NCBI GenBank assembly: GCA_900553015.1
Contig: USBY01000011.1
Location: 1 to 41,962 of the forward strand
Length of the DNA: 41,962 nt
Direction of reading: 5' to 3'
Source: an uncultured Clostridium sp.
Lineage (GTDB): Bacteria; Bacillota; Clostridia; TANB77; CAG-508
Shown here: positions 1 through 8,839 of the stretch, piece after piece
How positions within the stretch are numbered: the stretch's first letter is position 1
Layout of the letters: each line of letters begins with the position of its first letter
Program-made: the position numbers and the translations under genes
Notes under the pieces: model-generated
Seen by the model: the letters and a program-made list of their open reading frames with translations, nothing else
What the model was told of the DNA's origin: nothing
Databases searched by the model: none

Positions 1-955
1 TTTCTATAGGCAATGTAACATAATGTATCTTTTTCTTAAAATATTCATCTTTATTAGTAACCATTTCAATAATTTGTATATTTATTAATATTAATAGCAA
101 TGCAAAGAAAACACTCTTTTCAATTCTAACTGCGAATAAAGGTATAACTGGGTTAATTAAAAAAACAACAAATGTTATTATTCTATATTTAGTTGCTACT
201 CCTTTTTTTGCCATATAATATAGAACATATGATAACACAAATGCTGTAGATAGCATTTGTATTATAGTATAAATTGCAACTCCTATATTTCCATCATTAA
301 ATAAAACTTTTCCTAAATTCCATAAACCTCCTAAAAATAATGTATATATTATCGGTTGATGATCTTTATATGGTATATTTCCTACAATTTGATCTAATCC
401 ATTAGTCGCATCCCAAAAGAAATTACCAGGATAGCTATATAAAAAGAATGGTATATAACTTATTAAAAAAACTCCAAATATTATCCAAAAAGATTTCTTA
501 TTAGTTGTAAAATATTTATATTCTTTATTTTCTTTGTTCCATTTTTCTACTATTTTAGGCAATTTTTTCAATGCAATCGCTATTATACTATTAAACAATA
601 TAAAATAAGTTATGATTTTGATTAATAAATATAAAACGAATTTTTTAGAACTAGGTAATAAAGTATCTTTATAAACATTACAAACATCTCCAATTGTTAA
701 GCATATTGCAAATATTAGTCCTAAAATTATGCTGCAAATCCATAGTCTTTTATCTCTTATTTTAAAACTATAATAAATAAGTAGAAACACTCCAATAATT
801 GCAATAATATAAAATATATTATATGTACTACTGCCTAATTTTAAAGCATTCAATTCTTTATTAAATGTAACATTTATTCCTATAGCAACAAATATTGTTA
901 ATAGTACTGCAATAATATTTTTATACTTTAAAACAATCTCCTTTAATTTTTCCAT
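1..955 (-). CDS. Partial multi-pass membrane protein, possible GT-C-like glycosyltransferase (3' end off window)
   Basis: I translated this from the minus strand because it runs off the left edge without a stop. The product starts MEKLKEIVLKYKN and has many hydrophobic helices with short basic loops. After about 170 residues comes the stretch FFLYSYPGNFFWDATNGLDQ, followed shortly by KDHQP and a further run of helices. A short acidic/aromatic external loop after the first helices resembles the DUF6020-type or GT-C-like membrane proteins of Firmicute polysaccharide loci, but I only recognise the pattern. It is the last visible gene of the polysaccharide locus, directly after the GT2-GT4 gene. 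An alternative TTG start at 964 would overlap that gene's TGA stop as TTGA and has AAGGTG eight bases upstream; the ATG at 955 has a poorer-spaced site. Function as sugar transferase or polymer modifier is inference. Confidence 0.7.
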   Translation of the reverse strand, partial: MEKLKEIVLKYKNIIAVLLTIFVAIGINVTFNKELNALKLGSSTYNIFYIIAIIGVFLLIYYSFKIRDKRLWICSIILGLIFAICLTIGDVCNVYKDTLLPSSKKFVLYLLIKIITYFILFNSIIAIALKKLPKIVEKWNKENKEYKYFTTNKKSFWIIFGVFLISYIPFFLYSYPGNFFWDATNGLDQIVGNIPYKDHQPIIYTLFLGGLWNLGKVLFNDGNIGVAIYTIIQMLSTAFVLSYVLYYMAKKGVATKYRIITFVVFLINPVIPLFAVRIEKSVFFALLLILINIQIIEMVTNKDEYFKKKIHYVTLPIE

Positions 956-960
956 CCTTC

Positions 961-3222
961 TCAATTTCCTTTCACCTTATGTACTACTTTTACAAATCCT
1001 CTCCATAATGGTATCTTCCATAATCTTTCTTTAAGTAATTCATGTTTATAGTTTAGTCCTTTTACAGAATAAGCTCGTCCATATACTTTCTTCTCATATT
1101 CTGTACATTCCCAATTATACTCAATCTTATCATTCATCATATTTAATGTAATTAATTCTTTGGTGATATTTAAATTGTTTAATAAATCTTCACCATTTTT
1201 TATTTTATCTTCATTTGGATTTGTTTGTGTTTCTTCTAAAATTTTAGACATTTCTTTTATCATATTTTTGATTGTAAATTTATCTAAAATTCTTTTCCTA
1301 CAATTGCTCTTGTATTTGTCTAAATTACTTAATACTTTTTCAATCGCTTGTATATATACTAAAATTTCTTCATCTTTATAATCTTCGCTGTATATATCTT
1401 TTTCATTTTGCATACATGGAACTATAGCTCCAACATCTTCATTTATTAATTCTTTTTGACCACCTACATCACTAGAAATTACTGGCACTCCCATGCTTAA
1501 TGATTCATATGATGTTAATGCTAATCCTTCTTTGATTGAACAATTAATTGTTAAATCACTTACTTTATAGATTTCCTCTGTATTTTCAATGTTTCCTAAA
1601 AACATAATATTTTCAGTTAATCCTAAATTACTAGCTTTAGCTTTCATTTTAGATAATAAATTTCCAGCACCAACAACTAAAACTTTAAAATCATTTCTTT
1701 TTTCTTTTAATTTTTTAATAATCTCTAATAATAGCATTGGTCTTTTTTGTTCTGATATTCTACAAATATAACTAAAGATAAATTTCTTATCTTTCTCAAT
1801 ATTATATTTTTTCAAGATTTCTTCTTTATTATATTTCTCTGGATTAAACTCTTCTTCGTCAACCCCAATATAAACTGTTTGTATTTCATTTTTATTTCGA
1901 CTAAAATAGTCACATAAAATATTCTTACTATTTTCATTACATACCAAAGTTCTATCTATTACAGATTCCAACATGGTAGAATATCTTGAATATCCACCAT
2001 TTCTGTTATACCATTCTTCCATATGTACATAATCTATTATTGGTATGTTTGTATTATTTGCTTTTAAATAAGGCAAAATACTATATCCGAATTTACTATT
2101 TGAATTTAATATAACATTTATATTTTCTTTTTTTATAATATAATTAACAAATGCTAGCCAAAATTTTTGATTTAAATATGATGTTAAATCATATACTGTT
2201 GCATATTTCTCAAATTCCTGTCTTAACGTGTTTTTGTTTGGTTCAGTTGTTAATATTGTTATACTATATTTTTCTTTATTTAATCCCTTAACTAAGTTTA
2301 GATTAAATCTATCTGCTCCCCCTGTTATAAGCCAAGGTACAATAAACAATAAATTTATTTTTCTACTTTCTTCTCGTAACTCTGGTTGTACAATAGTTTC
2401 AACCTTATCTAAAAGTAAATCATAATTATAGTCTTGTTTAGGATATTGTATAGCAGTTACATTGTTACTAATCTTACTTGCTGTTTCTTTTATTATCTCC
2501 AAAGCTCTAGCTTTATTATCTTTAGATTTTTTTAATTCTCCACTTAATTTTCTTCTATACCATTGTCCATAATAACTCATATGTACAGGGTATTTACCTA
2601 TTGCCATTAGCTTAAGCCAAAAGTTCCAATCCTCATTTACAGCTTTTTCTCTTAAGCCATATCCACCAACAGCATTAAAGTCTGATTTTCTTACCATTGC
2701 AGCAGATACTAATTCATTTTCTTTTTTCATTTTTTCAGAATCAAACCATTTATTCCAAGTATAACTATCTGCATCAAACCCTATTGAATCTGAATATGCC
2801 CATGCAGCATCTTTATTTGTTTCTAATGTCCAATAAGCACATTCCATAAATGTTGGTTCTAATAAATCATCTGAATCTAAAAACATCAAGTATTTAGCAG
2901 ATTCTGCTGATTTTGAAGCACCATAGTCCCTTGTTGCAGCTAACCCTTCATTTTCTTTATGAAATACTTTTATTCTCGTATCTTGTTTTGCAACTTCATC
3001 TAGTTTTTTTAAAGATTCTTCATCTTTAGACCCATCATCGATAATTAATATTTCATAATAAGGAAATGTTTGATTCAAAACTGAATTTACAGACTGTTCA
3101 ATATAATCTTTGTCATTATAAAATGGTATGACAACAGAGATTACAGACTCTTTGTCTTTGTAATCTCTGCTTTTTGTTTTCATTTTTCCTGGTTCTAATG
3201 AGAAATCATATTCTTCCTTCAT
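961..3222 (-). CDS. Two-domain glycosyltransferase, GT2 fused to GT4
   Basis: The product is 753 residues with two complete catalytic domains. Residues about 25-260 are a GT-A fold family 2 transferase: ISVVIPFYND at the start, DDGS near residue 60, the metal-binding FLDSDDL near 112 and NEDWNFW near 196. Residues about 288-690 are a GT-B family 4 transferase: FIVPWLITGGADRFN, a RISEQKRP nucleotide-binding loop and the EGLALTSYESLSMGVP signature near 580. A cytoplasmic role adding two sugars to a lipid-linked surface glycan is inferred from family and context. I chose the ATG at 3222 because AGGAGAGG lies eight bases upstream; a longer reading frame to 3294 would overlap the permease gene. 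It lies 19 bases after the permease stop, in the exporter operon. Confidence 0.9.
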   Translation of the reverse strand: MKEEYDFSLEPGKMKTKSRDYKDKESVISVVIPFYNDKDYIEQSVNSVLNQTFPYYEILIIDDGSKDEESLKKLDEVAKQDTRIKVFHKENEGLAATRDYGASKSAESAKYLMFLDSDDLLEPTFMECAYWTLETNKDAAWAYSDSIGFDADSYTWNKWFDSEKMKKENELVSAAMVRKSDFNAVGGYGLREKAVNEDWNFWLKLMAIGKYPVHMSYYGQWYRRKLSGELKKSKDNKARALEIIKETASKISNNVTAIQYPKQDYNYDLLLDKVETIVQPELREESRKINLLFIVPWLITGGADRFNLNLVKGLNKEKYSITILTTEPNKNTLRQEFEKYATVYDLTSYLNQKFWLAFVNYIIKKENINVILNSNSKFGYSILPYLKANNTNIPIIDYVHMEEWYNRNGGYSRYSTMLESVIDRTLVCNENSKNILCDYFSRNKNEIQTVYIGVDEEEFNPEKYNKEEILKKYNIEKDKKFIFSYICRISEQKRPMLLLEIIKKLKEKRNDFKVLVVGAGNLLSKMKAKASNLGLTENIMFLGNIENTEEIYKVSDLTINCSIKEGLALTSYESLSMGVPVISSDVGGQKELINEDVGAIVPCMQNEKDIYSEDYKDEEILVYIQAIEKVLSNLDKYKSNCRKRILDKFTIKNMIKEMSKILEETQTNPNEDKIKNGEDLLNNLNITKELITLNMMNDKIEYNWECTEYEKKVYGRAYSVKGLNYKHELLKERLWKIPLWRGFVKVVHKVKGN

Positions 3223-3241
3223 TAAAGCCACCTCTCCTTTT

Positions 3242-4018
3242 TTACAATTCTTCTGCAAATCTTTTTTGTAATTTACTAAATAGTAAATATCCAACTACAC
3301 ATAAGATTAAACTTACCAATAAAGTTATTCCTAAAGAAATAAAATCTGGTTGTTGTTGATAGTAAAAAATTGACCTATATCCATCTATAATAAAAGTCAT
3401 TGGATTTAATCTTAGTATCCATTGATAGCTTTCTGGTATTATGTTTGTTGCATAAACTATTGGTGTTGCATAGAATAATAACTGCAACGCAATCCCAATA
3501 AAATGTTGTAAATCTCTAAAATATACTGTAATACTTGATACAAATAATGATATTCCTATTAATAAAATATATTGTATCAATAATATAACTGGGTAAAATA
3601 TAACATACCATGTTAGCCCCATTCCAGTTCCTAGAACAAATGCTAATATAATAATGGTTGATATTACAAAATTTACTGCTTCGCTTGTTACTACTGATAT
3701 TGGTAAAATTTCTCTAGGGAAATATACTTTTTTTAGTATATTTCCATTTTCTATCATTGTAAATGATGATCTAGAAATTGCTGTAGAAAAGAAATTCCAA
3801 GGTATCAAACCACAACATACAAATACAGTATAATTTTCCATATTACTTCTCATTATAAGTGGAAAAACTATTGCATATACAGCTATTTGAAGTAATGGGT
3901 ATAAGAAAGACCATAAAACTCCTAATACTGAATTCTTATATTTTCCTCCAACATCTTTTTTTATACTAGATTTTAATAATTCTCTATATTCATATAAGTT
4001 TTTAAAAACTTTCATCAT
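3242..4018 (-). CDS. ABC-2 type polysaccharide exporter permease (TagG/Wzm-like)
   Basis: This 258-residue protein has an amphipathic N-terminus followed by about six transmembrane helices, the layout of the Wzm/TagG family that moves lipid-linked polysaccharide across the cytoplasmic membrane. Visible family features are KYKNSVLGVLWSFLYPLLQ before helix 1, GLIPWNFFSTAI, the KKVYFPREILPI cytoplasmic segment and VYFRDLQHF before the ATPIVYA helix. Length matches the family (about 255-280). The partner ATPase gene ends ten bases upstream, so the two are very likely translated together. Two adjacent ATG codons (4018 and 4015) are possible starts; AAGGA is better spaced for the second. The transported glycan cannot be told from sequence: wall teichoic acid, rhamnan or another secondary wall polymer are all possible. 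Confidence 0.93.
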   Translation of the reverse strand: MMKVFKNLYEYRELLKSSIKKDVGGKYKNSVLGVLWSFLYPLLQIAVYAIVFPLIMRSNMENYTVFVCCGLIPWNFFSTAISRSSFTMIENGNILKKVYFPREILPISVVTSEAVNFVISTIIILAFVLGTGMGLTWYVIFYPVILLIQYILLIGISLFVSSITVYFRDLQHFIGIALQLLFYATPIVYATNIIPESYQWILRLNPMTFIIDGYRSIFYYQQQPDFISLGITLLVSLILCVVGYLLFSKLQKRFAEEL

Positions 4019-4028
4019 TCTTTCCTTT

Positions 4029-4763
4029 CTATCTTGTTTCTTTTAAATATTCATCTATAACTTGATTTGTGTCTCCATCCATCTTTATTACTCCTTGATG
4101 TAACCAAACTGTTCTGTCACATAATTCTCTTGCTGATTCTAAATTATGTGTAACAAAAACCATCGTCTTTCCCTCGTTTTTTAATTCTTTCATTTTGTTT
4201 AAGCATTTTTCTTGAAAATGCTGATCACCAACAGATAGAATCTCATCTACAAGTAATATTTCTGCATCAACATTAATTGCTACTGCAAATGCTAATCTCA
4301 TAAACATTCCTGATGAATATGTTCTTACTGGATTATCTATATATTGTCCTAATTCTGAAAACTCTATAATTTGGTCTAATCTTTCATCTATTTCTTTCTT
4401 TGTTAGCCCAAATATTGAGGCATTAAAATAGATATTTTCCCTTCCTGAAAAATCTTGATGAAATCCAGCACCTAATTCCAATAATGATGTTAGTTTTCCA
4501 TGTGTTGTTATTTTTCCCTTATTAGGATAAATAATTTTTGTCATTAATTTTAATAATGTGGATTTTCCACTTCCATTTACCCCTATTAAAGCTACAGCTT
4601 CACCTTTGTTAATATTTAAATTAATCCCTTTTAAAACTTCTCTTACTTCTTTTCTATTTCTTTTCCAAAAAAGTAATTTTTCTTTTAAACTATTTGCTTT
4701 ATCTAAATATACATTAAAGGTTTTATAAACGTCTTGTACTTCTATACTATAATTATTTTCCAC
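4029..4763 (-). CDS. ABC exporter ATPase for surface polysaccharide (TagH/Wzt-like, short form)
   Basis: This is the nucleotide-binding subunit paired with the following permease. Seen: Walker A GVNGSGKST near residue 61, LGAGFHQDFSGRENIYFNA downstream of it (typical of the TagH/Wzt subfamily), signature YSSGM near 150, Walker B ILLVDEI and the H-loop FVTHN. The protein ends at 244 residues, just after the ATPase core, so it lacks both the C-terminal carbohydrate-binding domain of long Wzt proteins (such as E. coli O9a) and the extra tail of B. subtilis TagH. In the Wzt family this usually goes with export that does not depend on recognising a modified chain end; that is inference here. The start is GTG at 4763 with GGAGG ten bases upstream. 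It lies 18 bases after the GT2-HAD gene. Confidence 0.94.
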   Translation of the reverse strand: MENNYSIEVQDVYKTFNVYLDKANSLKEKLLFWKRNRKEVREVLKGINLNINKGEAVALIGVNGSGKSTLLKLMTKIIYPNKGKITTHGKLTSLLELGAGFHQDFSGRENIYFNASIFGLTKKEIDERLDQIIEFSELGQYIDNPVRTYSSGMFMRLAFAVAINVDAEILLVDEILSVGDQHFQEKCLNKMKELKNEGKTMVFVTHNLESARELCDRTVWLHQGVIKMDGDTNQVIDEYLKETR

Positions 4764-4781
4764 TTACCTTTAACCTCCAGT

Positions 4782-7700
4782 TTATTTTTTATATTTTAGT
4801 TTTGAATAAATAGCCCATAATACTTTATTTTTATAACAAATATCTCCTATTCTTCTTGATAATGTCTTTCTATCAAACATTGTATAATAAATTAGTCTTA
4901 CAAATTTGTTTCTATCTTTTAAATCTACTGTTGAATTATATATTAACTCATTATCACCTAAAAATTCAGTTATATCGTTATCTATTCCAAACAAATTATC
5001 CATAGTTGCTTGATTTCTTGTGCTTAAATCTTGTGTCCAGTTTGTTACCATTTTTAATGGTTCCCCAATTCCTACGTTATCTTCAAAAATAACTGATGAA
5101 AATGGCATTTTATCTATTTCTTTAGATGAATTTAAATATGCCATAAATGGCAATGAAATATAATAATTTTGATAATATATTACATCTATATCTTCACCAA
5201 AAATATCTACAACATCTCTTACAAAGTCTTCTGCAGCTTCTTGCATTGTTTTCATAGCAAATTCTACAGTATATGTATTCTCGTATTTTTCGAATATTGG
5301 TTTAACTTCTTCACCTTCTACATCATATCCTATACAAGATGGTGCTAATGCTGATAACATCATTTCATAAGCATGTCCTGTAGTTGTTGGTTTTGCATCA
5401 AAAAATGTTTTTAATTTAAATCCTCCAATTTGAGCATGTCTTAATGCTTCTGAATGGTTTATGTTGCAGAAATATGTATCTATTGGTTTCTTTAATAAAT
5501 TAGATAAAAACATTTCTGGTCTTGCACTATATCCTATATCAAATGTTGCAGAATGCTCTTGATATATGTTATTAAAATATTCTTTATATTTTGCTAAATT
5601 TCTTTTTTGTTTTTCTTCATCATATAAATTATCTATTACTAAACTTATAAATTTATCAAAATTCTCTATTATCTTAAAGTCCTCATCCATTTTTATTTTG
5701 TTTTGCTTGCAAATTTCTTCAAATGCTTTTTTGTCTTTTATTGTTATACAATCTTTTATATATTTTAATATGTCATTAGGACTATGGTTTGTAACATTTA
5801 TTACTTCTGATAATTTATATAAGTCAAGTTTTGTTTGAATTGTAATTGGAACAAGTGCCTTTCTAGATATATATAAATAATCTGACTCTGGTACATTTTT
5901 ATATAGTTTTTTCATAATGTCGTAACATCTTATTGGTAAATAACCATCTCTTGCCATAAAAACAATCTTTTTATAGTCTTTTCCTTGCATATCATCTAAC
6001 ATCCATTTAGTTAAACCAAGCATATACATTCCTAATGTATAATACCCAATTAAATATGGATCTGCATTAAAGTCAGCTGTATAATTAAATGTTTTGTATG
6101 GATTGTCAAAATATCTATTTGCAACTATTCCCATCATACAACGTATTCCTAAAAAGTTTAATGAATTTTTATTATCTCTCCACATTGGTAAACTTTTTGT
6201 AAGCATTGCAGAAAGATTATGTGTAACATTTTTATCTTGAAATACATCTGAAGCTTTTGGTAAATGTTGTGCTTTTATTCCTAATTTCTTAGGATTTTCA
6301 TAATCAGATACATAGTTGTCTCCGATATGTGCCATTTCTTTAGCCTCTATGCCTTCTTTTTCTAAAACATATTTAAACAAATCTTTATGAGCTTTTGTTA
6401 TCTTTAATTCTGATGAAACATATACATTTGATAGCTCTGTGTATCCATTTTTCTCTAATATTTTCTCTATAACATCTTTAGGTAAATACATGTCTGACAC
6501 GCATATTACTTTTTTTCCTAAAGCTAATGCCATTTCATATAATTCGAAACCAGTATATCTTTTTGTACAGAATCTTATTTCATATTCTATTTCTTTTTGT
6601 TTAGTCTTGTCTAAAATATCTTTTTCTATATGATATTCTGACTCAATTGTTTCATATATTTCATCTAATGTAATATCCTGACATTTCTTGTCTTCTTTTT
6701 CTTTTTTTACTCTTGCTTGAATCTCGCTAAATATTCTTATCTTAGTAAAATCCATACCTGTACTGTTATTTGTAAACTTTCTAAATTCTTTGTCTACAAC
6801 AGAAAATAAATCTGTTGGGTTTAAGAAAGGTCTTACTACTAATGTATCAAATATATCGAAACTAACGTATTTTATTTCTTCTTTTGCTAAGTTTCTTTTT
6901 ATTTTCTCTAAATTATCGTTCCATACTGATTTAACACATTTAAAATAATTTTTGTCTAATATTTCTTTATGATTTGTGCCAAAGTTTTCTAATTTACTTT
7001 CTACTTGTTTCTTTATGTTTGCTTTTTCTGCATCATCTTTTAATTTTTGATACATGAAATGTTTCCATTCTTCTGTATATGATGCTATTTCATTTGATAT
7101 ATTTTCTTTTTTAAAGAAATCTTCCAAAATCTTAAATACTTTTATTACTTCATCTGCGTCTTGTAATATATCATCTTTATCTCTTTCTTTTTTATGTTCT
7201 ATATAAAATATGTTATCATTATCTATTTTTGTAACTTTTCTTGCATAATAGAATAACATTGTAGATAGAACAAATTCGGCTGTATAATTTACATCATTTT
7301 CAAATTTTCGCAATGCATTTAATGCTTTATCAAAAATTTCTTTAGCATATATTTTATTCCAAATTTTATTCCAAAATGGATTTAATCCGTTTTGCTCAAA
7401 GAATTTTATAAAACATTCTTTACCCTCTATAGTTTTTAATGGTAATTGCATTAGGTTATATATGTATTTATCACCGTTTTCTTGTTCATATACAATATCT
7501 CCAATTACAATTTCTGAATTATTAGTTTGTGCATTATTTATAGCATTTCTGTAGAAATCTATAGAAGCATAATTGTCTGCGTCTAAAAATGCAATATAAT
7601 CACCTGTTGCTTTTTGTGCTCCTTGAATTCTTGCTTTAAATTTTCCTTTTCTTTCATCATTTTTGATATAAACAATCCTATTATCTTTTTCTATATATGA

Positions 7701-7859
7701 TTTTACTAATTTATCGCAATCTTCTTCTGGTTTATCGCATACTACTACTATTTCTATATTTTTATAAGTTTGTTCTATTAAACTTTTCAATGTTCTTTCT
7801 AAATATTTTTCATTTTTGTAATTTGGTACTATTATACTTAATTTTTTATTAGGTATCAT
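4782..7859 (-). CDS. Giant GT2 - HAD hydrolase fusion with uncharacterised C-terminal domain
   Basis: The 1025-residue product joins at least three parts. Residues about 6-220 are a GT-A family 2 glycosyltransferase (KLSIIVPNYKNEKYL, then AFLDADNYASIDF as the metal-binding motif). After a charged helical linker, residues about 330-540 form a HAD-superfamily phosphohydrolase-like domain: DIFDTLV (motif I), CVSDMYLP (motif II) and HIGDNYVSDYENP (motifs III/IV). Residues 540-1025 have no family I can name beyond their recurrence behind such HAD domains in polysaccharide loci (COG5610-like); ARDGYLPIRCYD near 640 and YISRKALVPI are conserved-looking segments. The real start is the ATG at 7859 with AAAGGA nine bases upstream. 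A consensus promoter precedes the gene, so it heads the exporter sub-operon. Roles in adding and trimming or phospho-modifying a sugar are inference. Confidence 0.88.
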   Translation of the reverse strand: MIPNKKLSIIVPNYKNEKYLERTLKSLIEQTYKNIEIVVVCDKPEEDCDKLVKSYIEKDNRIVYIKNDERKGKFKARIQGAQKATGDYIAFLDADNYASIDFYRNAINNAQTNNSEIVIGDIVYEQENGDKYIYNLMQLPLKTIEGKECFIKFFEQNGLNPFWNKIWNKIYAKEIFDKALNALRKFENDVNYTAEFVLSTMLFYYARKVTKIDNDNIFYIEHKKERDKDDILQDADEVIKVFKILEDFFKKENISNEIASYTEEWKHFMYQKLKDDAEKANIKKQVESKLENFGTNHKEILDKNYFKCVKSVWNDNLEKIKRNLAKEEIKYVSFDIFDTLVVRPFLNPTDLFSVVDKEFRKFTNNSTGMDFTKIRIFSEIQARVKKEKEDKKCQDITLDEIYETIESEYHIEKDILDKTKQKEIEYEIRFCTKRYTGFELYEMALALGKKVICVSDMYLPKDVIEKILEKNGYTELSNVYVSSELKITKAHKDLFKYVLEKEGIEAKEMAHIGDNYVSDYENPKKLGIKAQHLPKASDVFQDKNVTHNLSAMLTKSLPMWRDNKNSLNFLGIRCMMGIVANRYFDNPYKTFNYTADFNADPYLIGYYTLGMYMLGLTKWMLDDMQGKDYKKIVFMARDGYLPIRCYDIMKKLYKNVPESDYLYISRKALVPITIQTKLDLYKLSEVINVTNHSPNDILKYIKDCITIKDKKAFEEICKQNKIKMDEDFKIIENFDKFISLVIDNLYDEEKQKRNLAKYKEYFNNIYQEHSATFDIGYSARPEMFLSNLLKKPIDTYFCNINHSEALRHAQIGGFKLKTFFDAKPTTTGHAYEMMLSALAPSCIGYDVEGEEVKPIFEKYENTYTVEFAMKTMQEAAEDFVRDVVDIFGEDIDVIYYQNYYISLPFMAYLNSSKEIDKMPFSSVIFEDNVGIGEPLKMVTNWTQDLSTRNQATMDNLFGIDNDITEFLGDNELIYNSTVDLKDRNKFVRLIYYTMFDRKTLSRRIGDICYKNKVLWAIYSKLKYKK

Positions 7860-7897
7860 TTTTTTACATCCTTTCACTTTTGTTTTAGACTTTGGTA

Positions 7898-7926
7898 ATT
7901 ATATCATTACATATATAGCTTTTCAA
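7898..7926 (-). promoter_or_regulatory. Sigma-A promoter before the GT2-HAD/exporter sub-operon
   Basis: Reading the minus strand: -35 TTGAAA (7926-7921), a 17-base spacer, -10 TATAAT (7903-7898). It fills the only sizeable gap (74 bases) inside this part of the polysaccharide locus, about 39 bases before the ATG at 7859. It could give the fusion, ABC exporter, GT2-GT4 and membrane protein genes their own expression level. Confidence 0.7.
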
Positions 7927-7933
7927 GTTTATA

Positions 7934-8821
7934 TTACCTAAATCTCTTCTTTGTCATAATAAAACCTGGCACATATAGTAATACTGTTAAAATTTTATTC
8001 AAAAAGCCTTTCATACTAGCTAAATTTGGCTTTGTTTTATTAAGTACACAAAATAAAATATAATGTTTAATTACATATAGTCGTTTCTTAAAAGGTACTC
8101 CTACCATATCTTGCATTGTTAGAATTTCTTCGAAATATTTAAGATATCCTTTAGGATTCTTTTTAAATACTTTGTCTATATTTTTTGAATAACCATCTTT
8201 TTGGTATTCACATATCATAATTGGTTCATTATAACATTTTATCCTATATTTTAAATCCATTTTATGATACATTCTAGCCTCTGTAACAAATTTCTCTTCG
8301 CCTTCTAATTCATAACTATAATTTTTTCTTCTGTCTTTAAAAAAAGCTATTGCCTTCTCGCCATCTTCTAATTCTTTAAAATACAAATCAAACATTGTGG
8401 TTTTCTGGTTTTTAAATTCATTTCCTATATTATTACCATTTTGGTCATACTTTAAAAAGCATAATCCATATAAGTCTTTTTCATATTTAGATTCTTCATA
8501 TGCATCTTTTAGATATAAAAATGCATTTTCTGCAAAGTAGTCATCAGAATCACATTCAATTATTAAGTCGCCCCTTACATAGTCCATCAAATGATTGATT
8601 GCTGCCATCTTGCCTTGATTTACTTGTTTTAAATATCTTATATAAATCTTATTTTCGTCTCTCATGTTACTAATAATTTTTTCTGTGTCATCATTTGATC
8701 CATCATCCATTATTAGCCATTCTACATCTATATTAGTTTTTAAATTATTTATTATACTTTCATATAATCTCTGTAATAAATCTCCTCTATTAAAAGTCGC
8801 TGTTAAAATTGATAATTTCAT
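7934..8821 (-). CDS. Family 2 glycosyltransferase
   Basis: A 295-residue GT-A fold transferase. The N-terminus MKLSILTATFNRGDLLQRLY is the nucleotide-binding beta strand, DDGSNDDT lies near residue 40, and IECDSDDYF near 90 is the metal-binding DxD. The middle part (LYGLCFLKYDQNGN, then KMDLKYRIKCYNEPIMICEY) resembles GT2 enzymes of Firmicute capsule loci. There is no transmembrane segment apart from a moderately hydrophobic C-terminus (ILTVLLYVPGFIMTK), which may associate with the membrane. GAGG lies seven bases before the ATG. It follows the GT4 gene by 18 bases and is the last gene before an internal promoter. Donor and acceptor sugars are unknown. Confidence 0.9.
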   Translation of the reverse strand: MKLSILTATFNRGDLLQRLYESIINNLKTNIDVEWLIMDDGSNDDTEKIISNMRDENKIYIRYLKQVNQGKMAAINHLMDYVRGDLIIECDSDDYFAENAFLYLKDAYEESKYEKDLYGLCFLKYDQNGNNIGNEFKNQKTTMFDLYFKELEDGEKAIAFFKDRRKNYSYELEGEEKFVTEARMYHKMDLKYRIKCYNEPIMICEYQKDGYSKNIDKVFKKNPKGYLKYFEEILTMQDMVGVPFKKRLYVIKHYILFCVLNKTKPNLASMKGFLNKILTVLLYVPGFIMTKKRFR

Positions 8822-8839
8822 AATTATGCCTCACATTTT

